A stretch of DNA of 64,000 bases from Saturnia japonica (Eukaryota; Arthropoda; Insecta; Lepidoptera; Saturniidae), in assembly GCA_033032175.1 (NCBI GenBank), contig CM065323.1, forward strand, positions 12,090,001 through 12,154,000, given 5' to 3'. Positions 15,101 to 27,100 of the stretch are shown in pieces. How positions within the stretch are numbered: position 1 is the stretch's first letter; every line of letters begins with the position of its first letter. Both the position numbers and the translations under genes were made by a program. The notes below the pieces were generated by a model that was not told where the DNA came from, made no database searches, and saw only the letters and a program-made list of their open reading frames with translations.

Positions 15101-18100
15101 CCCAACTCCAACTATAGTTTGGAGTAGTGATGAGGATCTTATTTTAACATCTGAGGTATGTACCAGTTTAGAAAACGCAGTTCTCTGATCAAGTTAAAGA
15201 GAACATTTTAACTCTAGGGCCCAAATAATTTAAATAAAATATTCCACTGACCATTATATTTTTCTTATTTTTAAAGGATCTATGGAAATATTATGGTAAA
15301 ATTATATTTAACTTTATACATTTATATTAACTCTATGTCATTTAAAGCATATTTATCCAATTTAGTATAAAACTCTAATTCATTTCGATGGTATTTTTTA
15401 TTATCGAAGTTTAAGTTAAAATAAAAGTATGTAGTTAAAGAAAAAAACTAAAAAACACGCACTAAATTTATAAAATATCTCCTTGCTCCATCACCAGACC
15501 CTCATCACTAAGTCCAATCTATATGACTCGTCAAAACAAATCATATGAGCATAAACTCAAGGAGTTAGTTGGTAGCCACTGAAGAGTTCCACTGTTCACC
15601 TCCTGGATCCATCATCTTACTAGTTTCAAGATACCAAATTATAGTGTTGTCATCTAAAGTAAATAAACATACAAGTTTCATTTTGATACGTAAATTAGAA
15701 GCAAGTTAAAATTTACTTTTAAGATTTGATTTCATTGTTTGTTAGTTACAAGTGAAGTTTATAAAAGTGTGTTAAAATATTGTGGTACAATTTTAATATT
15801 CTAGAAGTTGGACCTGTAATCCAGGTCTTAATTACTAGCAGTTATGATATTTGCAATATTAATCATTTACGATTTTTAAACGGTTTTAGATATCACCCGA
15901 TAGTAGTGATTACGAGTACATCAGTCGTCTTAAAATTGTCAGCGTGAAAAAATCACTTAAGTACTACTGTAAAGCTGAAAACAGTCAAGGAATAGTTACC
16001 GAGAGCATAGAAGTTACTACCGAACCAATATTCCAGGTTCAACAACAACCCAAAGGTAATAAACTGTAGCTACTCACCAAATAGTATATTACGCACCGAG
16101 GGAGAAAAGTAGGACATTCACGCCTGAGCGTATGGTTGTCACCCGAGCCGAAGGCGAGGGAGACAATCGCGGGTGGGGATGTCCTACTTTTCTCCCTAGG
16201 TGCATTTACAATTTTTCTCTCCTCCGGGATAAAAAGTTTATATATTTTATATATAAACACGCAGTTGCTAGGTTACCAGGAGATAAAGTAAAGTACGCGC
16301 ATAGCACATTTGCCATCTCACCGAGAGAGAATCGGGTACTTTTCTCCCGCGTGATAGGTACTAAAAGTGAACTCTTTATCCCGGAGGAGAAAAAAAGATG
16401 TTATTTCGCCAAGTTTATTTTGATATGTATCTATTGATCATGATATTAGATGTTCTGTTAATATAATATATTTTCAAATAAGTATCATTCAACAAATTAT
16501 AAAAAGATTTTTCTTTTTAGATTTTCTGTACAGTTATTAAATTTTCATAAACAATAGTGAATAATTATAGCAAAGTGTAAATATAAAATTTTGCGGGAAC
16601 TGCATAAAATAATCATAAACATATTATGAATTTGTTGGTCTTTTAAAATTTAATTTATAGGTACGTCTTCTTATAAGAACTTTGAAATCAAATATAATTA
16701 CATAATTTATTAATTATATTAATATTATTATTTATCTGATACAAACTCAATATTATTTTTACATGTACCTATTTATACGCAGATTTGTTTACTTAACATT
16801 ATAATTGAATTTTGATTTAATAAATGTTTTTAATTTTCACAGCATTTGTTAATGTTGAATACGGAAAAGAGCATAAAATACGATGTGTATAACATCTGCG
16901 TTTCCAATGCGAATGCAGTGGTTTCGTACTGTCCAGGCGGTTTTTATAATATCATATGTGGGTAGATCGCGATACCGGGGTTGGCAGCTATGTGAGACTT
17001 TTTTTGTGACGACCGTCAGTAAAAATTATTCACGGTTCGAGAGCGGACGACGCAGGGTGTTATTTTATTGATTTATATAGAAATCCTGAAAATAAAGGGA
17101 CAAAACCTTACAGTTGACTTTAGTACATGTGTGTGTGTGTGTGTGTACGAGTGTGTGGCAGTATAGCGGTGCACCGCAAGCTGAATTCGCTACGATCAAG
17201 GTTAGTGGTTTGCTTCATATGGTTTTATGAAAACACCTGGATTGGGGAAACCAAGCCATCCTGGTTTGCTTTAGTTTTTTAGGAGATTCGCGTTATCAAT
17301 TTTTTGGTCCTTTGAGCCGGCGGCAGGTTTACTGGATTTCGGGAATAATAACTATAATAAATTCGGTCTGTGAGGTTCTACTATAACGGTTATATTAAAA
17401 TGTCATCGAAATCTTGGGAAAGTAAATTTAAAATTAAATATGATTGGTTCAAGAATTCTATAGAAATAATGGAAAATAACGGACGCATAAGAGAACATTT
17501 TGAGTATTTGCACGGATGAATCAGCCATTGACGATTACGGTGTAAAGTATAAAGAGGCTACGGAGATATATGATCAGTTAGAGGCGGTTTCGGCAGCTTA
17601 TCCGGGTTTGGACGGTACACACGTACCTACAGAAAGCGTGGCATCGGCTCGGTTGCCGCGTATTAACTTACCGGTTTTTGATGGAGACGTATTTTCATGG
17701 TGTAGTTTTATTAGTCTATTTACTTCATTAGTACTGTCTAGAAAAGATATATCCAAAACTGAAAAATTTCATTATCTGTTTTCGAACTTAGATAAAGAAC
17801 CGAGAACCTTAATAAAACATTTGCCTATGGTAGACGGTTCATTGGATATAGCTATGGACATATTGAGAGGTAGGTATGATAACAAAAGGTTGTTAGCTGA
17901 TTCACATATCTCTAGGATCTTACATTTACCGGTTCTTAATAAAATTATTAACCTCAGATCCAAAATCCTCAATCCATTATTGGAATCGACTCAGGCTTTG
18001 AACAATTTAGGGCTACCCATTGATCATTGGAGTTACATATTATTACACATAAGTTTAACTAAATTACCGGCAGAAATTAGAACTCGGTTTGAACAACATT

Positions 18101-21100
18101 ATGGAGGTAACAATGCTAATTTCCCTACTTTTAATCAGTTCACGGAGTTTTTGTCAAACGAATGTCGGTTGATAGACACGGCGAACAGCGAACCGGTTTC
18201 TACACAATCATTCCCGGAGCGAGCGCCGCGCCGCCCGCAACCGGATCGTAACATTCACGTCGCGGATAATTATTATAGAAATGAACGTACCAAAAATAAT
18301 TATAGTAATAAACAATGTATTTATTGTAAGTCGTCGAGTCATGAAATTAATAATTGTTACCAATTTCAGTATTTACCTAGGGACGAACGAAAAAACTGGG
18401 TACGACGTAATTATTTATGTTTCAAATGTTTTAGTAATCATTCTGCCGCTTCATGCAAATGGAATGTACCATGTAGTAGATGTGGGAATTCTGGACATAA
18501 CACATTAATATGTACTACGTACATTGCGCGCGCGGTATCGCCTACCGGTAACGAGCCTTGTGAGCGGCACGCACACGTTATGGCTTCGCGCGATAATGCG
18601 GTCAACGATCGTCGCTCGCCCAATATGACACGGCGACCGCGGCGTACTGGAAGTCCTCCGTCACCGGTACGATCGGAGCGTAGCGTACGTTATCAACGCG
18701 GTGCGAATAACAATTATAATAATAATTCGGAAAATAAATACGAGTGTCACAGTGCTAGGGTTCCTAGGTCACTCAGTCCTCCGGATATACGAAGACCACA
18801 AGAATAGCAATTACAGCAATTGTGTAATATCGACTCACAACCTAAGCTATCGAATAACGTTATCTTACCCACGGCCCTCGTTGAAGTAAAACATTCAAGC
18901 GGTGATTTTGTACGAGTACGGGCATTGTTAGATCTCGGTGCTCAGTTATCGATAGTTAGGGCAGATTTGGTTGCGAATTTACGGTTGAAGCGATATTACT
19001 CACACATTCGTTTATCCGGTGTTGGCGGGAAATCTACGAGCGGACAACAATTTACCTATTTAAATGTTAGACCTGAGAGAACGGGTAAACCCTTAATTAC
19101 TGTTACGGCGGCGGTTTTAAGGAATCCTACAACTTACTTGGCTTCTAGGTTAGGTATTTCGGTAAAGGACCTTATCTTTTCAGATGACGGGTGTCATAAT
19201 AATTCTAGGATAGATATAATTTTCGGTAGTGATATTCTCGGTGAAATCTTACGTCACAAGGTCGACTTAGGATCGAACGGGCCTTATGCATTGGACACAA
19301 TTTTTGATTTTGTGGTATTCGGTCCAATTTCAGATAATTTTATTAATAACTCGAGGTTAAATAATAATAGTTCTAGCTATGTTACGGGTTTGACACTTGT
19401 TGAAGCGGTCGAAAGATTTTGGAGGACTGAGGAACCTCCTCTCATCAAAAATAAAAATCCGAAGGAGACAGAATGCGAATTTCTTTTTACTTCGACGACG
19501 TCACGTGGTACTGACGGTAAATACACGGTGCGGTTGCCTATCATTCCCGAACACGCAAAGTTGGGTGACTCAAGGCAAACGGCTCTAAGGCGATTTCTGA
19601 CTATCGAGCGGCGTATGAAACGACAGCCAGAATTTGGAGATAAATACGTGGAATTTATGAGAAAGTATATCGAGCTCGGTCACATGGTGGTTTCTGATTT
19701 TGACATAAAATCTGATAGTGAACATTACTTTCTCGCGCATCATGGTGTCTTTAAGAAATCGGGAGACACTAATAAGATACGGGTGGTTTTCGACGGTAGC
19801 GTACAAACGAGCAGTGGGGTGTCTCTTAACGATTGTTTATATTCGGGAGAACGGTTGCAAAATGATATAACAGAAATAATTTTAAATTTTCGGTGGCCAT
19901 ACATAGTTTTCACGACGGATGTAAAGATGATGTTTCGGCAGACTTGGGTCCATCCTGAGGACAGGCGATACCAACTTGTCTTCTGGAGATCATCACCCTC
20001 GGAACCATTACTCGTTTATGAGTTAGCAACGAACACTTACGGGTTAAAGTCCAGTCCATTTATTGCAATACGTTGTCTACATCAATTAGCTCACGATGAA
20101 ATGGATAAATACCCTCGGGCTGCAAAGCTTCTTATACAAAATTCATATGTCGATGACTTAAACGGTGGGGCTGACACTCTTTCTGAGGCTTGCGAATTGA
20201 AAGCGGAGTTGATCTCACTCATGAGTACGGCCGGTTATGAATTGCGAAAGTGGTCTTCTAATACTCCCGCGCTGCTGGACGGTTTACCTTTAGATCATTT
20301 GGAGACTTCACGAACCTTTGACGAGACGGACGGAAATGGTTTCATTAAGATGTTAGGTATTGAATGGGATCCGGTGTCGGATTGTTTCACTTATAGGTTA
20401 AGACTACCGTTAGTAACTGATACGGTTACCCGACGACATATTTTATCAATGGTTGCACGGTTATATGACCCACTCGGTTGGATCAGTCCAGTTGTATTTA
20501 AAATAAAACTATTACTTCAGTTCCTCCTGAGTAGTGCAGGTAGTACAAAAAAAAATCAATTGGGATGCACCAGCACCCACTGACATTCTTCGGCAATGGC
20601 AAAATATTCTTGCAGATCTGCCCAACTTACAACAGCTACGTTTACCTAGATGCTTGAAACCAGAGAAGAGTGGTCGGTATTCGTTACACGGATTTTGTGA
20701 TGGCTCATCTGTTGGTTACGCTGCTGCTGTGTATATTCGTTCACAGGATGAGAATGGTTTTTCCAATGTGCAATTACTCATCGCTAAATCTAAGATAGCT
20801 CCATTGAAAACCAAACAAACTATACCGAAGTTAGAACTTAATGGTGCGAATTTACTTACGACACTACTTAATCACATCGTGTCTTCAATGAAACACAATG
20901 TTGAATTTGAGGAAGTTGTGGGATGGTGTGACAGCACTATTGTGCTTGCATGGATTCACACGCCACCTCATAAGTTGCAAGTGTTTGAGGGAAATCGCGT
21001 GTCTCAAATAAACTCATCCGCGGTTCCGATTCGTTGGAGGCACGTTCCAAGTGAAATGAATTGTGCGGACGTAGCTTCGCGAGGGATTTCCGCGGCTGAT

Positions 21101-24100
21101 CTATTAGATCATCGGTTATGGTGGAAGGCACACTGGCTCTGCCAATCTTCGGAGCATTGGCCGAAGGATTATTTAGAGTTCCCAATAGATCTGTTACCGG
21201 GTCTTCGACCAAAGGTGGTGAATGTTAATATTTTTGAATCGGATTTTGACCTGTTTCAACGTTACAGCTCATTTAATAAACTTACTAATGTCACGGCTTA
21301 TATTTTGCGTTTCGCTCAAAATTGTAAAAATAAAACTCGCGTTACCACTAGTATTGCTGTTTCGGAACGAAGAAATGCTATTAATTACCTTGTTCGGTTA
21401 GTACAACAAGATTGTTTTTCGGAAGAAATCTCATCTTTGAAATCCGGTAAGCCAATTAAAACTTCTATGCGACGTCTTAATCTATTTATAGATAAGGACA
21501 ATATACTGCGAGTTGGCGGACGCATAGATGCATCAGAACTACGTTATGAAGCCAATCATCAAATTTTACTCCCAGGGAAGGGTCGGTTTACGGAAATGCT
21601 AGTCACCTATTATCATCAAGTGCACTGTCATGTCGGAGCAAATACTCTTGCTGCTATTTTGTCGCAAAGGTATTGGATAGTTTCGGTGCGGCGTATTACT
21701 AGGTTAGTTGCCTTCCGCTGTATCCAATGTTATCGGTTTCGTGCGCATCCGATACAACCGTTTATGGCTGACTTGCCTGCGGATCGCGTCAACGGCACAC
21801 GTCCTTTCCTCGGTGTTGGTACAGATTTTGCCGGTCCATTTTACATTAAATCCAGTAACTTACGAAATTCCAAGATTCAAAAATGCTATTTGTGTATATT
21901 CGTTTGTTTGGCTACTAAAGCAGTACACTTAGAGATCGTAGCAGATCTATCGGTAGAAGCATTCATTGCTGCTTTTACTCGGTTTGTTTCAAGGCGAGGC
22001 CTTCCGTCACTAGTTAGGTCCGATTGTGGTACCAATTATTCCGGTTCTGACAAATACTTGAAGGAGCTATATGTTTTTTTGAGAAATAATAACACAGACA
22101 TTAAACGTGATTTAGCCAAACAACATGTTACGTGGTTATTCAATCCACCGGCGAGTCCTAACTTTGGCGGACTCTTTGAGGCGGCAGTTAAGTCTGCAAA
22201 GACACACTGTAGGCGAGTGTTAGGCGAAACGCGGCTCACCTTTGAAGAGTTAGCTACCTTTTTTACTAAAGTGGAAGCCGTACTGAACTCGCGTCCCCTG
22301 TGTCCGTTGAGTACGGATCCAACAGATTATGCGGCATTAACTCCAGGTCACTTTTTGATTGGACAACCATTAGTGGCCGTACCGGAGTATCCCTATATCG
22401 ATATAAACATCGGTCGATTAAGTCGATATCAACAGATACAAAAGCTATCACAACATTTTTGGCAAAGATGGCGTAATGAATATTTACATACCTTGCAACA
22501 ACGGTATAAGTGGACCTCACAGACATCTCCACCGAAATTAGACGATTTGGTTTTAATAAAGGAAGAAAATCTTCCTCCAGTTCATTGGCGTCTTGGCCGG
22601 TTAATTAAACTTCATCCTGGTAAGGATGACGTTATCAGAGTGGCTGAAGTAAAAACTCAGCAAGGGTTTGTTATGCGCCCCATATCTAAATTATGTAGGC
22701 TTCCTGTGCCTGACTTATAACCAAGGCTGGCCTTGGTTAGGCGGGGGGATGTCCAGGCGGTTTTTATAATATCATATGTGGGTAGATCGCGATACCGGGG
22801 TTGGCAGCTATGTGAGACTTTTTTTGTGACGACCGTCAGTAAAAATTATTCACGGTTCGAGAGCGGACGACGCAGGGTGTTATTTTATTGATTTATATAG
22901 AAATCCTGGAAATAAAGGACAAAACCTTACAGTTGACTTTAGTACATGTGTGTGTGTGTGTACGAGTGTGTGGCAGTATAGCGGTGCACCGCAAGCAGAA
23001 TTCGCTACGATCAAGGTTAGTGGTTTGCTTCATATGGTTTTATGAAAACACTTGGATTGGGGAAACCAAGCCATCCTGGTTTGCTTTAGTTTTTTAGGAG
23101 ATTCGCGTTATCACGTACCATCGATAAAACCAACATAGTAAAAATATCTCATTTATCTGATAAATATAAATTATCTCCTGACCATAGTGAGCTTACTATC
23201 AAATTCATGGATTCAGATCTTGTCGGCAAATATACTTGTAAGGCTTCTTTATTGTTTGATCCTGACACATTTAAGGCGTTTGATTCAAATCTAATTTTGG
23301 GTGGCTTGAGTAAGTTACTTGAAAATAAGTGAAATAGTTTATAAAACGTGAAACAAAGAATTTATGACCATTGATTTCAAAGTATTTAATGCAGGCCTGC
23401 GTCTTAGCACATGCAAAAGAAGTTTTGAGAATTCGTTTACGTTGAATTGCTTAAATTAAACTGATATATTAAAAATTGATAGTGTAGTTTAGTTGATACT
23501 AATGGAAGAAAAATATCCCGATGCAACATAAATGCACGAGATATCTTCTCTTCTATTTTCAAGCCTTTGAAGTGGGCATAACCTTGACGGCTTGTGTATT
23601 TATTAGGCCCGTGCCTTCTCTGAAAAAAGATGAATGTGGATCAAACTTATCTATTCTAAAATTTTTGCTAGCAACCCACCAACTGTTTCACATTTAATTG
23701 TACATTAATAGGGTAGGCAGAGCTTTGATGCTGCAATATACGTAAAACTGGCTTCTTCATCTCTGAAAGCAAAAAAAGGTTAAATGACGTAGATTCTCTT
23801 AAATTTAATTTAAGTTAACCGAAACATTTAACTAAGAACTATTCATATGATAACCCGATGGTTAGATTACGTTTTAATGTTCCAACATTATTTACAGTAC
23901 CTGCAGCCGGCCACACGACAGACATTCATAATATAGACTTATTAGTGGGAGAAACAAGGCAAATCAAATGTCTCGTACCACATATTAATACTGATTATAT
24001 CAAATGGTATATGGTAAGTAAATACAAACTAAATTTTTAGTATAATTTAAATAATATTAACACTTTTAACTTGCCACATTTCTTTATAATCATTAAGAAT

Positions 24101-27100
24101 TCCTCATTCAATTTACTTTTAAAGGAAATAGTATAAGCTAATATTTAATAATTTATTTATCTTTTAAATAACTCAGTTTAATACTGATCAATCTATTATG
24201 TAGTATCCACAAACTCTTGTTTGCCAATTTATTTTAATACCAATACCGGGTATAAATATATTTATGTGATGGAATCATAATCCTTGCGTGATAGAAAATT
24301 CCCATAGTTGTATAATTGTTATCCCCAATGACTTGAATTTGAAAGCATATAACTGATAGAAGTTTAGGTCTTGTTACCGTTACCTAAGTACCTATCACAA
24401 CATTATGTCCGAGCGTTATAATTAATTATATTACAGTAAATTTACTATATGACAAGAAAAACATAAATGTGGAAAAAGGGCCAAGTTCGGTTGTAACGAC
24501 TTTCGGGGTAGTCGTTGTCGCCGATAACAAAATCTGAGATCGATCAGATGCCAAGTTACATAGTTGTTCCTTTAATTATAGCTGTAGTAATGTACGTTCT
24601 TCAATCAATTTATAAAAACAATTCCTTATTTTCTTTGATATGGGATTTCTAACTTCGCAAGTCTCAATTGTCAATAAATTATAATCAAGAAATTTGTCTC
24701 CTTTAATTGGAAATTATCGTAAACATTTATTGACAATTGAAACTTGCCAAGTTAGAAATGGCCGGTGTGTCTCCCTTTTCTTATCCGAACTTGGCTGAGA
24801 AATATAGTTAAAATTAGCTAAACTTTAATCGACTGCGTAGACTGTTGTTACCTGGCAAAATAATGTACGGATAATTATGAAGTCCTTTTTCAGAACGGAA
24901 AAGACACTATGGTAACCCAGCCATCATTAACTCTAAACGACGTTGACATATCAATGGATGCAAACTATACATGTCAAGTAACAAGCAATCAAGGTTCACA
25001 TTCAGATACGTACATAGTAAAAGTAGGCTACCTGCCCGTGTTCATAAACGATTTGGTTACAACCAATATAAATTGGAAGGGCTCGGGATACCTGGATTGT
25101 AAAGTAAAGGCGAAACCAGAAGCTAAGGTGATATTTCTATTCTTTTACTATTTTTACAATTACTGTTAATCGTTTTTTATATAATAAAGCGGAAAAGTTT
25201 TTTTGTTTGTTTGTTTAAACACGCTGATGTCTGGAACTACCAGTCGGATTCGAAAAAAAAAATTTATATATTATAGCCAGACTCTCGAGGAATAGTATAA
25301 GCTATTTATTATTAGGTTACAACTCTCAGATAGTCTTAAATATTTATTTTTGAAACGTAAGTCAGAAGTCGAGGCCCTCCCGAACTGATTTAACCACGGG
25401 CGCTGGTGTAATCGTTAATGATACGGAAATACAATGTTCTACAATAATATTGGTCCTTAGTATATCTAAAAAAAGTCAGTGTTAGCATATGCCTATCTCT
25501 TATACATAAGCCTCAATAAGGTATTTTGTGACAAAAATTTGTTTAAAATTAAAAGAATTATTTTTAGACATGGCATATTAATCCTAACAAACAAAACTTA
25601 CTTCATCATAAAGAAAATTTTATGAAGTTAAATTTTGCTTTTTAGGGTATGATATTTGGAAACATTGTTTAGGAGATAATGAAAAATTAAAATAATTTGT
25701 ACTTGCGGGAAGAAAAATATTATGATAGACTACATGGGTGCGTTGACGGCGCGGTGTTTTCGGATAAAATTAACACGAGTGGAACCATGGGGCATAGCTA
25801 GTCGTTTTGTATTTTAGCAATTGACCATAATATTAATTGGTATTAAATGATGGTAAATTCGCTGATGATAAGCAATACGAGGGGAAACTAAGCCTGGGAA
25901 AAAAGTTAGCTCTCAAATCCGTGTGCTAGGTTAGATAAAGGTGACGGACGACAGGTTTTCAACTTGAGGAGATGGTAGCTAGTTAGACGAGCACTAGTTT
26001 ATGCGTTATTATTATGGTTTCATCACGGAATTTCCTTCAACCAATAATTAGTGATATTCTAAGTTTCGAGCCAACACAACCAAATCCTTCACTTTACTCT
26101 CTGTCTTCTTAATAGAAGTAAAAGGTAATTAATCCTTTTATTAGTATTTTATAGTAAAAACATTCATAATATTTCATTTTGAACATGCTACGATATATTA
26201 TTTAGGAGCCATGCATGCAAATTACGTAGGTATTAATAATGGAAAAACAAAAACAGAAAATTTCATCCATGCGTGTAAAAGGATAAGTTGTCTGTTTTTT
26301 GGGGTTTACTCCATATTTACATAAAAAACCCCAGTATGAAAATTTTATGAGGAGTAAAATATATCAAAGTGTTAATGAAAAGCGTTACGTTTTCACTATG
26401 AAATCATGTATGTATACATGATCTTGCTTTTAGATAAATCATTAACCACCTAATCGGTCTGTCGGTCGGTCAGGTAAAATCCTCTCTTTCCAATATATAA
26501 TAAAAAAGAATGCAATAAGATAGGAAAAATTATAATAGCTTTAATTATTTTTCTGTGTGTATATAATCTATTTTCATAAATAAAGCGTCGAGCGTATGTT
26601 GAGCAATTTAACCATCCGGCGGAACAATTCTCTCCGAACGATTATTAGTTTCAGTATCACATTAGACAAGTTTTTACTATTTAAAGTTATAAGGTTTCAT
26701 TTCATAAGTAATACTATTGAAATTAGCTCCCTCTTTGTACATACCTTACAAACAACAACATATGTTAAAAATAATATAATTAATAATAAGTAATTACTTG
26801 GTCGAGTAAACTGGGTCGATTTTCTTACTTTTTCTTCTGCCTCGTTAGCCTAGTGGTCGTAAGCGCGACTGCTATGATCGAGGGCCTGGGTTCGATTCCC
26901 AGGTCGAGCAAAGTGTTATTGGGTTTTTCCTATGAAATTCTCAGTAGCAGCTCGGAGTTTGGCTTCGTGCCCGATTAATGGCAATAGGCTCGCCCCCTAT
27001 TATTACATGGGACCTAAAAACATACTCGGCGAACTGTGGGTGTACATTAGTACACCTCTACTTAACCCTTCGGGTTATACAGTCGTGATGGTATGTATGT

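Larger units (their letters stand above)
16930..23113 (+). mobile_element. Bel-Pao LTR retrotransposon inserted in the Ig14 exon
   Basis: 6,184 bp with TG...CA LTRs of 369 and 364 bp, flanked by the 5-bp duplication CGTAC (16925-16929 and 23114-23118). A possible primer site starts TGG at 17305. A purine tract GGCGGGGGGA abuts the 3' LTR. Gag, aspartic protease, reverse transcriptase, RNase H and integrase follow in the Bel-Pao order. LTRs differ by three substitutions, one single-base indel and a 4-bp GT-repeat difference, so the insertion is recent. Confidence 0.96.

Noticed and set aside
16132..16437. Open frame of 101 codons
   Set aside because: Produced by the palindromic repeat; contains both arms and no domain.
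17128..17152. GT dinucleotide tract as a regulatory Z-DNA site
   Set aside because: It is a microsatellite inside the LTR, present with another length in the 3' LTR; no evidence of function.
26837..26910. tRNA gene-like sequence with box A and box B
   Set aside because: The same head is followed by the same non-tRNA body in three places (26837, 34325, 56401), which marks a SINE.
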